39,949 nucleotides of DNA from Burkholderiaceae bacterium (GTDB lineage Bacteria > Pseudomonadota > Gammaproteobacteria > Burkholderiales > Burkholderiaceae_C), in NCBI GenBank assembly GCA_016790515.1, contig JAEUOY010000107.1, positions 1-39,949 on the forward strand. The letters are read 5' to 3'. The position numbers were made by a program, and so were the translations under genes. Shown here piece after piece: positions 17,058-25,076 of this stretch. Numbering within the stretch: the stretch's first letter is position 1; every line of letters starts with the position of its first letter. The notes under the pieces were generated by a model. The model did not search any database. It was not told where the DNA came from and was given only the letters and a program-made list of their open reading frames with translations.

Positions 17058-17190
17058 AATCCGGGAAAACCCCGAACCCGAGGCCCCTCCAGGCGGCCCG
17101 GACCAGCGACCCAGGCCCCGATGCCGCAGTGCCCTGGTGGGTCTTTCTGCGGTGCATCATCACGAAATCGACAAGACCGGCTGGCCGCAG

Positions 17191-17206
17191 TTGCTCAAAT
17201 CATCAA
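17191..17206. promoter_or_regulatory. Candidate upstream activating sequence for the DmpR-type activator
   Basis: TTGCTCAAATCATCAA resembles the 16-base inverted repeats (TTGn-type left arm, nCAA right arm) bound by XylR/DmpR activators. It lies about 190-205 bases upstream of the predicted phenol-operon start, slightly further than the usual -130 to -180. The arms match imperfectly and only one clear copy was seen, whereas two are typical. Confidence 0.4.
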
Positions 17207-17245
17207 TTCGCGACGCTTTGCCCTGGTGACAACCCGCGCTGCGAC

Positions 17246-17265
17246 ATCTCGATCTATCTCGATAA
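17246..17265 (+). repeat. Tandem ATCTCGAT repeat before the dmpR start
   Basis: ATCTCGAT occurs twice with 10-base periodicity (17246-17253 and 17256-17263), so both units face the same side of the helix. The second unit ends 9 bases before the dmpR ATG. A third copy is at 17048. The placement suggests an operator for autoregulation or for the GntR-type regulator encoded downstream, which is inference. Confidence 0.5.
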
Positions 17266-17272
17266 TTTGCCG

Positions 17273-18970
17273 ATGGCCACCTCTGCCCTCCCGTCGCTGC
17301 CCTCGGATGCCGACCTGCGCCGGCTGGTGCATTTCTCGGCCGGCGACGGCCGCATCTGGCTGGCCGGCCAGCGCATGGTGCTGGTCCATGCGGCGGCGCT
17401 GGGCAACCTGCGCCGCGAGCTGATGCAGACCATCGGCCGCGAGCAGACGCGCCGCGTGCTGATGCGCGCCGGCTACGCCTCGGGCGAACGCGACGCCGCG
17501 CTGGCGCGCCAGGTGCGGCCGGGTGCCACGACCTTCGAGATGTTCTCGGTCGGGCCCCAGCTGCACATGCTCGAAGGCGCGGTGCAGGTCACGCCCGAAG
17601 CCTGCGAGCTCGACGTCGCCGGCGGCCGCTTCCACGGCCTGTTCCGCTGGGACCACTCCTGGGAAGTCGAGACCCATGTGCGCCACTTCGGGCCGCAGGA
17701 CGAGCCGGTGTGCTGGATGCTGCTGGGCTATGCCTCGGGCTACACCAGCGCGTTCATGGGCCGCCCGGTGCTGTTCAAGGAGGTCGCCTGCAGCGCCTGC
17801 GGCGCACCGAACTGCCGCATCGAGGGCCGGCCGCTGGCCGACTGGCCCGATGGCGACGCGCTGGCGCGCGACTACGACGCGCAGTCGCTGCTGGTGCGGC
17901 TGGAGGACCTGAGCTCGCAGGTCGAAAGCCTGCGCTCGACGCTGGAGCCCGCCGACGAGCTGGGCCCGCGGTCGATCGACATGATCGGCCGCTCGCGCGC
18001 CTTCCTGGCGGCGGCGACGCTGCTTCGCAAGGCCGCCGGCACCCAGGTCACGGTGCTGCTGACCGGCGAGACCGGCGTCGGCAAGGAGCGCTTCGCCCGC
18101 GCGCTGCACGCGATGAGCCCGCGCGCCGGCAAGCCCTTCGTCGCGGTCAACTGCGCCGCGCTGCCGGGCGAGCTGATCGAGAGCGAGCTGTTCGGCGCCG
18201 AGAAGGGCGCCTTCACCGGCGCCGGCGCGGCGCGGGCCGGCCGCTTCGAGCGCGCCGACGGCGGCACGCTGCTGCTCGACGAGCTGGGCGAGCTGCCGCT
18301 GCCGGCGCAGGCCAAGCTGCTGCGCGTGCTGCAACAGGGCGAGGTCGAGCGGCTGGGCGGCACCCAGCCGCGCAAGGTCGACGTGCGGGTGATCGCCGCG
18401 ACCAACGTCGACCTCGAAGCCGCGGTGGCCGCCGGTCGCTTCCGGCGCGACCTGATGTACCGGCTCAACGTCTACCCGATCCGCATCCCGCCGCTGCGCG
18501 AGCGCATCGACGACATCGAGCCGCTGGCCCACCACCTGCTGCAGCGCTTTGCCGCGCTGCACGGCAAGCGCGTCGGCGGCTTCACCGACCGTGCGCTCGA
18601 CGCGATGCGCCGCCACCCCTGGCCGGGCAACGTGCGCGAACTGGAGAACCTGATCGAGCGCGGCGTGATCCTCTGCAGCCCGGGCGAGCCGGTCGACGTC
18701 GCCGAGCTGTTCGTCGCGGCGCCCGGCGCGGCGCCGGTGACGATCAATGCCGACGGCCAGCTCGAGCGCGGCGCGCCGCCCGACGCCGGCACGCTGTACG
18801 ACGAGCTGCAGCGCCGCGGCCTGAGCCTCGAGGCGATGGAGGACGCGCTGATCCAGGAGGCGGTGCAGCGCGCCGCCGGCAACCTGGCCGCCGCCGCCCG
18901 CGCGCTGGGCCTGAGCCGGGCCCAGCTGAGCTACCGGCTCGGCCGGGTGCAGGAGCGTGCGCGTGAGTGA
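17273..18970 (+). CDS. dmpR: DmpR/MopR-type phenol-responsive sigma-54 activator
   Basis: This 565-residue enhancer-binding protein activates the phenol operon when phenol is bound. The N-terminal sensor (about 20-200, ending in a V4R domain) keeps the zinc ligands known from MopR with exact spacing: C147, E170, C173 and C181. It also keeps the phenol-contacting pair at H98 and W126 (MopR H106 and W134). The AAA+ domain has Walker A GETGVGKE (265-272), the sigma-54 contact loop GAFTGA (312-317) and Walker [10 protein letters not shown] (about 331-339). A Fis-type helix-turn-helix ends the protein (about 525-560). The start at ATG 17273 gives a DmpR-like length (563); the frame is open upstream through the promoter. 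Its stop overlaps a possible GTG start of the GntR gene. Confidence 0.95.
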   Translation: MATSALPSLPSDADLRRLVHFSAGDGRIWLAGQRMVLVHAAALGNLRRELMQTIGREQTRRVLMRAGYASGERDAALARQVRPGATTFEMFSVGPQLHMLEGAVQVTPEACELDVAGGRFHGLFRWDHSWEVETHVRHFGPQDEPVCWMLLGYASGYTSAFMGRPVLFKEVACSACGAPNCRIEGRPLADWPDGDALARDYDAQSLLVRLEDLSSQVESLRSTLEPADELGPRSIDMIGRSRAFLAAATLLRKAAGTQVTVLLTGETGVGKERFARALHAMSPRAGKPFVAVNCAALPGELIESELFGAEKGAFTGAGAARAGRFERADGGTLLLDELGELPLPAQAKLLRVLQQGEVERLGGTQPRKVDVRVIAATNVDLEAAVAAGRFRRDLMYRLNVYPIRIPPLRERIDDIEPLAHHLLQRFAALHGKRVGGFTDRALDAMRRHPWPGNVRELENLIERGVILCSPGEPVDVAELFVAAPGAAPVTINADGQLERGAPPDAGTLYDELQRRGLSLEAMEDALIQEAVQRAAGNLAAAARALGLSRAQLSYRLGRVQERARE

Positions 18971-18990
18971 GCCGGCTTCGGACTGACGCG

Positions 18991-19725
18991 ATGGCCAAGC
19001 GTTCCTACCTGCCGCTGTCCGCCGCCGACCCCGCCGACACCGGCGCCGAGGCCTCGCGCACGCTGATCGAGCGCGCCTACGCGCAGCTGCGCGACGACAT
19101 CGTCGAAGGCCGGCTGGCGCCCGACGAGAAGCTGCGCGTCGAGCACCTGAAGGCGCGCTACGGCGTCGGCGCCGGCACGCTGCGCGAGGCGATCACCCGG
19201 CTGGCCAGCGACGCGCTGGTCGTCGCCGAAGGCCAGCGCGGCTTTCGCGTCGCGCCGGTGGCGCTGGACGACCTGGAAGACCTGACCCGGCTGCGCCTGC
19301 ACATCGAGATCGAGGCGCTGCGCCAGTCGATCCGCCATGGCGACGGGCGCTGGCGCGCCGCGCTGCAGCAGGCCTACGACGAGCTGTCGTCGTTCGAGCA
19401 GCCGGTCCGTCCTGCGCAGCGCCAGCAGTGGGAGGCGCTGAACGCGCGCTTCCACGAGGCGCTGATCGCCGCCCACGCCTCGCCCTGGACCTTCAAGGTG
19501 CTGCGCCTGCTGTCGCGCCACGGCGAGCGCTACCGCCGCTACGCGATCGGCCTGGTCGACAGCGGCCGCGACGTGCACGCCGAGCACCGCGAGATCTTCG
19601 AGCTGGCGATGGCCGGCCACGAGGCGCGTGCCGCGCTGGCGCTGGAAGCGCACATCCGCAACACGCCGGACGTGCTGATCAGCGCGCTGCGGCAGGGGCT
19701 GCCGGTGTTCGAGCGCGCCGGCTGA
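18991..19725 (+). CDS. GntR/FadR-family regulator of the phenol operon
   Basis: This 244-residue regulator has an N-terminal winged helix (about 20-90: AYAQLRDDIVEGRLAPDEKL, then YGVGAGTLREAITRLASDALV) and a C-terminal FCD effector domain. The FCD metal-site residues are likely in the segments RFHEALIAA and HREIFELAMAGHEARA. It follows dmpR by 20 bases, or overlaps it by four bases if GTG 18967 is used; neither start has a strong ribosome site. The dmpR-then-GntR arrangement resembles aphR and aphS of Comamonas testosteroni, where AphS represses phenol genes. A repressor role here is inferred. It ends four bases before the convergent Bug receptor gene. Confidence 0.88.
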   Translation: MAKRSYLPLSAADPADTGAEASRTLIERAYAQLRDDIVEGRLAPDEKLRVEHLKARYGVGAGTLREAITRLASDALVVAEGQRGFRVAPVALDDLEDLTRLRLHIEIEALRQSIRHGDGRWRAALQQAYDELSSFEQPVRPAQRQQWEALNARFHEALIAAHASPWTFKVLRLLSRHGERYRRYAIGLVDSGRDVHAEHREIFELAMAGHEARAALALEAHIRNTPDVLISALRQGLPVFERAG

Positions 19726-19729
19726 GGCC

Positions 19730-20701
19730 TCACTCGGGCTCGATGCCGGCAGCCTTGATGACCTTGCCCCATTTCTGGCTCTCGTCGAGCTGGAACTTCG
19801 CCAGCGCGTCGGGCGTGGTCGGGAACGGATCGCCGCCGCTGGTCTCGAAAAAGGCCTTCGCGGCGGGCGTCCTGAGCCCTTGGGCCAGCAGCTCGTTCAG
19901 GCGCTGCACCACCGGCGCCGGCGTGCCGGCGGGCACGTAGGCGGCGAACCAGTAGCCCATGTCGTAGCCCTTGACGCCGGCCTCGGCGATCGTCGGCACC
20001 TCGGGCAGCATCGCCAGCCGCTTGCTCGTCGACACGCCCAGCGCGCGCAGCTTGCCGGCCTTGATCTGCGGCACGCCGGTCGAGGTGTCGGTGATCATCA
20101 TGTCGAACTGGCCGCCGAGCAGGTCGGTGATCGCGTTCGGATTGCTCTTGTAGGGCACGTGCAGGATCTCGGTGCCGCTGAGCTGCTGGAACAGCTCGCC
20201 GGCCACCCGGCTCGACGAGCTGCCGCTGCCGAAGCTCAGCTTGCCCGGCCGGGCGCGCGCCGCGGCCAGCAGGTCGCCGACGCTCTTGTACGGCGACGCG
20301 ACGTTGACCACCAGCACCTGGCCGCCCTTGCCGAGCCCGGTCACCGGCGCGAAGTCCTTCAACGGGTCGTAGGGCAGCTTCTTGTAGAGATGCGGGTTGG
20401 CGGCCTGCGTGGTGTTGGTGGTGATCAGCACCGTGTGGCCGTCGGCCGGCGCGCGCGCGGCGGCCTGCGCCGCGAGCATGCCGCTGGCACCGGCCTTGTT
20501 GTCGACGACCACCGCCTGGTGGGTCTGTTCGGTGAGGGACTGGCCGAGCAGGCGCGCCAGCTGGTCGGTCGCGCTGCCGGCGGCAAACGGCACGATGAAG
20601 GTCAGCGGCCGGGCCGGATAGGCCTGCGCGAAGGCCAGCAGCGGGCTCAGCGCGGCGGCCGCGGCGAGCAGCGTGCGGCGGCGGATCGAGGGAAATTGCA
20701 T
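19730..20701 (-). CDS. Bug-family tripartite tricarboxylate transporter receptor
   Basis: This 323-residue periplasmic binding protein has a signal peptide (RRRTLLAAAAALSPLLAFAQ) followed by YPARPLTFIVPFAAGSATDQ, the typical Bug/TctC start. The ligand-loop features GASGMLAAQAAARA and PYKSNPNAITDLLGGQFDMM are visible. It should bind a carboxylate. No membrane TctA or TctB gene is in the window, which is common for the many orphan Bug proteins of Burkholderiales. It follows the AtuA C-terminal-domain gene by 22 bases and is probably the last gene of the AtuA operon. Confidence 0.92.
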   Translation of the reverse strand: MQFPSIRRRTLLAAAAALSPLLAFAQAYPARPLTFIVPFAAGSATDQLARLLGQSLTEQTHQAVVVDNKAGASGMLAAQAAARAPADGHTVLITTNTTQAANPHLYKKLPYDPLKDFAPVTGLGKGGQVLVVNVASPYKSVGDLLAAARARPGKLSFGSGSSSSRVAGELFQQLSGTEILHVPYKSNPNAITDLLGGQFDMMITDTSTGVPQIKAGKLRALGVSTSKRLAMLPEVPTIAEAGVKGYDMGYWFAAYVPAGTPAPVVQRLNELLAQGLRTPAAKAFFETSGGDPFPTTPDALAKFQLDESQKWGKVIKAAGIEPE

Positions 20702-20723
20702 GACGATGTCTCCGTTGCAGGTG

Positions 20724-21074
20724 TCAAAGGTCGGGACCGACGAGGTGGTGGGCGAGTTCGGCCGGCACCTCGATGCGCAGGTCGAGCAGCAGGAACGACA
20801 GCGCCTTGCCGTGGCTGTCGAGGTTCAGCGCATCGTTGACGCCGCCGTCGAGCACGTCGTCGAGCACGAAATTCATCGCCTGCAGCCGCGGCAGCAGGTG
20901 GCGCGTCACCGCGCCGGGCCGGCGGTGCGCGAACTGGCGCGCCACCTCGGCCTCGCTGACCTGCGCGACCAGCAGGTCCCACAGCGCCGGGTGCCAGGCG
21001 ATCACGCTGATGTTCGAGCGGTTGCCCTTGTCGCCGGTGCGGCCGTGGGCGGCGCGGTGCAGTGCGACGTTCAT
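20724..21074 (-). CDS. Stand-alone AtuA C-terminal-domain protein
   Basis: This 116-residue protein is equal to the domain found at the C-terminus of many AtuA proteins: AHGRTGDKGNRSNISVIAWHP near the start and LQAMNFVLDDVLDGGVNDAL followed by NLDSHGKALSFLLLDLRIEVP near the end. Its ATG at 21074 overlaps the stop of the AtuA-like gene as ATGA, so the two are translated together and probably form one complex. The biochemical function of this domain is not established. Confidence 0.82.
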   Translation of the reverse strand: MNVALHRAAHGRTGDKGNRSNISVIAWHPALWDLLVAQVSEAEVARQFAHRRPGAVTRHLLPRLQAMNFVLDDVLDGGVNDALNLDSHGKALSFLLLDLRIEVPAELAHHLVGPDL

Positions 21075-22435
21075 CGCGGGACTCCTGCGTCGACGAAACG
21101 GAAGCCGGCCGGCACGCCCTCGCGCGGCAGCAGGCACGACAGCGTGCCCAGCCGAGGCCGCAGCGAGCTGCGCACGCCGCCGCCGCCGGCCGGGCCGCAG
21201 CAGTACAGCGCGGTCACCTCGCGGGCCAGGCGCTCGGCGCCGGTGCGGTCGGGATGGTTCAGCGCGACGCGCAGGCGCACGTCGCGCGCCTCGCCCACCG
21301 GCTGCGCGGCGAGCCAGCGCCCGGCATCGTCGCCGAACACGCTGGCCACGCCGATCAGGTCGACGCGGAGCGGCCCGAGCCCGGCCAGGCGCTCGCGCAG
21401 CACCTCGGCGGCCAGCCTCGCCCGCGCCTCGGCACGAACGCCGGCATACGAGATCTCGCCTTCGGCGAGCCAGCCGGTCTCGTGGCAGACGTTCACCTTC
21501 AGGCCGGCCGGGCGCGGATGGCCGCGCACGCCGGTCAGCCGCACGCGGTCGGGGCCGACCTGGCGGACCTCGGCAGCGCCGAGGTCGGCGACGACATCGG
21601 GGGTCAGGTAGGCCGCCGGATCGTGCACCTCGTAGAGCAGCTGCTCCTTGACGGTGTGCTCGTCGATGCGCCCGCCGCTGCCGGCCGGCTTGGTGATCGT
21701 GCAATCGCCGTCGGCGTCGATCTCGGCGATCGGGTAGCCGAGCCTGGCCAGCCCCGGCACGTCCTTGCAGCCCGGGTCGGCGTAGTAGCCGCCGCTGACC
21801 TGCGCGCCGCATTCGAGCAGGTGGCCGGCCATCGTTGCGCGGGCGATGCGGTCCCAGTCGTCGCGGGCCCAGCCGAAATGCGCCAGCGCCGGGCCGACCG
21901 TCAGCGACGGATCGGCGACCCGGCCGCAGACGACGATCTGCGCGCCGGCGATCAGCGCGTCGGCGATCGCCTCGGCGCCGAGGTAGGCATTGGCCGAGAC
22001 CCGCGCCAGACCCTGGCCGGCAGCGCCCAGCGCCGCGTCGAGCGCGGCGCGGTGCGCCGGGCCGCTGACGTCGTCGCCCTCGACCACCGCGATGCGCGGG
22101 GCGGCCAGGCCGAGCTCGCGCGCCAGCGCATGGATGCGCCGCGCCGCGCCGGCCGGATTGGCGGCACCGAAGTTGCTGACGATGCGGATGCCGGCGGCCA
22201 GGCAGTCGGCCAGCACCGGGCGCAACAGTTCGTCGAGCAGCGGCTCGTAGCCGGCATCGGGGTCCTGGCGCCGCGCCAGCTGGGCCAGGGCCAGCGTGCG
22301 TTCGGCCAGCGTCTCGAAGATCAGCACCGCGGGTCCGCCGGCGGCGACCAGCGAGCGCACCACCGGCGCCGCGGCGTCGGTGCGGTCACCCGAGAAGCCG
22401 GCCGCACAGCCGATGCGCAACAACGGGGGGGTCAT
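21071..22435 (-). CDS. AtuA-like protein (DUF1446)
   Basis: This 454-residue protein of the AtuA/DUF1446 family starts LRIGCAAGFSGDRTDAAAPV. Other family segments are NAYLGAEAIADAL, GGYYADPGCKDVPGLARLGY and DGDCTITKPAGSGGRID. AtuA is named from acyclic terpene (citronellol/geraniol) use in Pseudomonas, where its reaction is unclear. No other atu genes (carboxylase, acyl-CoA dehydrogenase) are adjacent, so a terpene substrate should not be assumed. The start at ATG 22435 fits the family; the frame is open to 22495. It is divergent from a LysR gene, 99 bases apart, and coupled to the C-terminal-domain gene downstream. Confidence 0.85.
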   Translation of the reverse strand: MTPPLLRIGCAAGFSGDRTDAAAPVVRSLVAAGGPAVLIFETLAERTLALAQLARRQDPDAGYEPLLDELLRPVLADCLAAGIRIVSNFGAANPAGAARRIHALARELGLAAPRIAVVEGDDVSGPAHRAALDAALGAAGQGLARVSANAYLGAEAIADALIAGAQIVVCGRVADPSLTVGPALAHFGWARDDWDRIARATMAGHLLECGAQVSGGYYADPGCKDVPGLARLGYPIAEIDADGDCTITKPAGSGGRIDEHTVKEQLLYEVHDPAAYLTPDVVADLGAAEVRQVGPDRVRLTGVRGHPRPAGLKVNVCHETGWLAEGEISYAGVRAEARARLAAEVLRERLAGLGPLRVDLIGVASVFGDDAGRWLAAQPVGEARDVRLRVALNHPDRTGAERLAREVTALYCCGPAGGGGVRSSLRPRLGTLSCLLPREGVPAGFRFVDAGVPR

Positions 22436-22534
22436 GGGTCTCCTGCGGGGCGGGGTCCATCGCCTCGCCTGGCAGCCACTGTAGGCGGCGACCATCCATC
22501 CGTGAAATCGAAAGTGAGACTAGACTGATCCGAA

Positions 22535-23458
22535 ATGCCGATGAATGTGTCGATCCGGCAGCTGCGCGCCTTCGTCGCGCTGTGCGAGCTGCGCAACTTC
22601 ACCCGCGCCGCCGAGGCCTGCCATCTCTCGCAACCGGCGTTCAGCGCGCTGATCCGCCAGCTCGAGCAGACGGTCGGCTCGCCGCTGTTCGACCGCAGCA
22701 CCCGGCATGTCGAGGCCAGCGCCGAGGGCCGCGAATTCGAGCCCGGTGCGCGCCGGGTGCTGGCCGAGCTCGAAGCCGCGCTCGGCGCGGTGCAGGCACG
22801 CGCATCGCTGCGGCGCGGGCGGGTGTCGATCGCGCTGCTGCCCTCGCTGGCCGCTGGCTGGCTGCCGCAGGTGCTGGCCGGCTTCCGCGACCGCCACCCG
22901 GGCATCGAGCTGCAGGTCGCCGACCTGCTGTCCGAGCCCTGCATCGCGCGCGTGCGCAGCGGCGAGGCCGATTTCGCGCTCGCCGCGACGCGGGCCGAGA
23001 CGCCCGAGCTGCGCGCCGAGATCTTCTGCAGCGACGATTTCCACCTCGTCTGCCGCCGCGACCATCCGCTGGCCCGGCAGCACGACCCGCAGCCGGCCGA
23101 TCTGGCCGGTTTCCCGTTCGTGCACCTGTCGCGCACCTCGAGCGTGCGGCAATATGTCGACGCGGCGACCCATCCGAACCCGCTGCCGCCGGCGCTGGAA
23201 GTCGACCAGCTCGCCACCGTCGCCGGCATGGTGCGCGCCGGCATCGGCATCAGCGTCGTGCCGGCGCTGACGCTGTACCAGTTCCGCGCCGCCGAGCTCG
23301 TCACCCGGGCGCTGCGCTGGCCCGGGCTCGAACGCAGCCTCTACCTGGTGGCCCGCCGCGATCGTGCGCTGTCGTTCGCCGCCACGGCGTTCTACGACTG
23401 GGTGATGGCACGGCGGCCGCAGGCCGGGAGGCCGCAAACCCGCCCCGGTGGCGACTGA
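22535..23458 (+). CDS. LysR-family regulator of the AtuA operon
   Basis: This 307-residue LysR-type regulator has a winged helix at residues 5-65 (SIRQLRAFVALCELRNFTRA, then HLSQPAFSALIRQLEQTVG) and an effector domain (RRGRVSIALLPSLAAGWLP, GIGISVVPALTLYQF). Its position, divergent from the AtuA-like gene, suggests control of that operon. No clean T-N11-A palindrome was found in the 99-base gap. ATG 22544 is an alternative start three codons in. It is followed by 205 bases before lptA. Confidence 0.9.
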   Translation: MPMNVSIRQLRAFVALCELRNFTRAAEACHLSQPAFSALIRQLEQTVGSPLFDRSTRHVEASAEGREFEPGARRVLAELEAALGAVQARASLRRGRVSIALLPSLAAGWLPQVLAGFRDRHPGIELQVADLLSEPCIARVRSGEADFALAATRAETPELRAEIFCSDDFHLVCRRDHPLARQHDPQPADLAGFPFVHLSRTSSVRQYVDAATHPNPLPPALEVDQLATVAGMVRAGIGISVVPALTLYQFRAAELVTRALRWPGLERSLYLVARRDRALSFAATAFYDWVMARRPQAGRPQTRPGGD

Positions 23459-23663
23459 CAAGGTGTGAACGGCCGAGACGATCCAGGCGCCTGCCGAATC
23501 GTTCACGCCGGCGCGTCGGCCGCGCCGCCCTGGCGTCGGCGATGATCGCGACCACGCCGCCCGCCGCTGCAAATCTGCTCCGGAGTTGGCAAATCGGCGA
23601 GATCGGGCGCCCAGCCCTGGCGAGACTTGCGTCTAGAATGACCTGCAAGTTTTGTGCCGATAG

Positions 23664-24287
23664 ATGCCCACCTTGTCACGCCCTCGCTGCCTGTCGCTGG
23701 CCTTCGCGCTGGTCCTGCTCGGCCTGGCCGCTTGGCCGGCGGGCGCCGAGAAGGCCGACCGCAGCAAGCCGATGACGCTGGAGTCGGACCAGCCCTGCAC
23801 CGTCAGCCTGCTGAAGCAGACCAGCCTGTGCAGCGGCAACGTGGTGATCAGCCAGGGCACGATGCAGATCCGCGCCGACCGGCTCGAACTGCGCGAGACC
23901 CCCGAGGGTTACCAGATGGCCCAGGCGCTGGGTTCGGCGGCCAGGCCGGCCTCGTTCCGCCAGAAGCGCGACGGCGCCGACGAGTTCGTCGAGGGCCAGG
24001 CCCAGCGCATCGACTACGACGGCCGCGCCGGCACCCTGCGCTTCGAGGGCGCCGCGGTGGTGCGCCGGCTGCGCGGCGCCACGGTGGCCGACGAGATCCA
24101 GGGCGCGATGATCGTCTGGGACAGCCTGGCCGAATCGTTCAACGTGCAGGGCGGCGACAAGACCGCGGCCAACCCCGGCGGCCGGGTGCGCGCGGTGATC
24201 ACGCCGCGCGCGGCCGACGCCGCGGCCTCGGCGCCGGCCGGCGGCGCCGCGCTGAAGCCGTCCGCGACGCTGGGGGAGCGGCGTTGA
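23664..24287 (+). CDS. lptA: Lipopolysaccharide transport periplasmic protein LptA
   Basis: This 207-residue periplasmic bridge protein carries LPS between the LptBFGC complex and LptDE. It has a signal peptide ([19 protein letters not shown]), then the OstA-like beta-jellyroll with [38 protein letters not shown] and [20 protein letters not shown]. Two cysteines (C45 and C56) lie in the first strands and could form a disulfide. The usual upstream neighbours kdsC and lptC are absent; a LysR gene precedes instead. A TAGAAT at 23634-23639 could be a -10, but no -35 was found. The stop overlaps the lptB start. Confidence 0.92.
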   Translation: MPTLSRPRCLSLAFALVLLGLAAWPAGAEKADRSKPMTLESDQPCTVSLLKQTSLCSGNVVISQGTMQIRADRLELRETPEGYQMAQALGSAARPASFRQKRDGADEFVEGQAQRIDYDGRAGTLRFEGAAVVRRLRGATVADEIQGAMIVWDSLAESFNVQGGDKTAANPGGRVRAVITPRAADAAASAPAGGAALKPSATLGERR

Positions 24288-25072
24288 GCGCGCTGATCGA
24301 CGCCGCGCCAGCGGTGGCGGCAGACCGTGCCGTCAGCCGGCTGGAGGCGACCGGCCTGCGCAAGCACTACGGCTCGCGCGTGGTCGTCAAGGAAGTGCAC
24401 CTGGCGGTGGGCGCCGGCGAGGTGGTCGGCCTGCTGGGCCCCAACGGCGCCGGCAAGACCACCACCTTCTACATGGTGGTCGGGCTGGTGCGCGCCGATG
24501 CCGGCGAGATCCGCATCGACGGCGTGCCGGTGCAGACCCGGCCGATCCACCAGCGCGCGCGCATGGGCCTGAGCTACCTGCCGCAGGAGGCGTCGATCTT
24601 CCGCAAGCTGACGGTCGAGGAGAACATCCGCGCCGTGCTCGAGCTGCAGATCGGCGCCGACGGCCGGCCGCTGACGCCCGAGGCGATCGACGCCAAGCTC
24701 GAGACGCTGCTGCACGACCTGTCGATCGACCAGCTGCGCGATTCCCCGGCGCCGGCCTTGTCGGGCGGCGAGCGGCGGCGGGTCGAGATCGCCCGCGCGC
24801 TGGCCACCCAGCCGCGCTTCATCCTGCTCGACGAGCCGTTTGCCGGCGTCGACCCGATCGCGGTGATCGAGATCCAGCGCATCATCGGCTTCCTGAAGGC
24901 GCGCGGCATCGGCGTGCTGATCACCGACCACAACGTGCGCGAGATGCTCGACATCTGCGACCGCGCCTACATCATCAGCGAAGGCCGGGTGCTGGCCGAA
25001 GGCACGCCGGCCGAGATCGTCGCGAACGCCGACGTGCGGCGGGTCTACCTCGGCGAGAAATTCCGCCTGTGA
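24284..25072 (+). CDS. lptB: LPS export ABC transporter ATPase LptB
   Basis: This 262-residue cytoplasmic ATPase of the LptB2FGC exporter has Walker [11 protein letters not shown] (52-61), the Q-loop region [16 protein letters not shown], the signature [15 protein letters not shown] (about 160-174), Walker [14 protein letters not shown] and the H-loop [15 protein letters not shown] at 24284 is proposed as start: it overlaps the lptA stop as TTGA, and GGGGGAG lies just ahead. No ATG is available in the first 40 codons before the ABC core. It is followed by rpoN after four bases. Confidence 0.95.
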   Translation: MSALIDAAPAVAADRAVSRLEATGLRKHYGSRVVVKEVHLAVGAGEVVGLLGPNGAGKTTTFYMVVGLVRADAGEIRIDGVPVQTRPIHQRARMGLSYLPQEASIFRKLTVEENIRAVLELQIGADGRPLTPEAIDAKLETLLHDLSIDQLRDSPAPALSGGERRRVEIARALATQPRFILLDEPFAGVDPIAVIEIQRIIGFLKARGIGVLITDHNVREMLDICDRAYIISEGRVLAEGTPAEIVANADVRRVYLGEKFRL

Positions 25073-25076
25073 CGCC

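Larger units (their letters stand above)
16939..17272. promoter_or_regulatory. Divergent control region between dmpK and dmpR
   Basis: This 334-base gap holds, from left to right: a leader of about 60 bases for dmpK, a -24/-12 promoter at 17011-17025, an AT-rich patch at 17036-17062 (a possible bend or IHF region, no good IHF match), a candidate activator site at 17191-17206, and two ATCTCGAT units just before the dmpR start. No convincing sigma-70 promoter for dmpR was found. Frames running through it are not coding-like. Confidence 0.7.

Noticed and set aside
17225-17240. Second possible -24/-12 promoter facing dmpR (TGGTGAC...GCGC)
   Set aside because: The spacing between GG and GC is one base short of the strict sigma-54 requirement.
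20724-21812. A 362-codon frame covering the AtuA C-terminal-domain gene and more
   Set aside because: The upstream two thirds are a shadow of the AtuA-like gene; the real start is ATG 21074, overlapping the AtuA stop.
23464-23506. GTGAACG...CGTTCAC inverted repeat with an inner CAGGCGCCTG palindrome after the second LysR gene
   Set aside because: Loop is long and no T run follows; kept only as a curiosity, not enough to call a terminator or operator.
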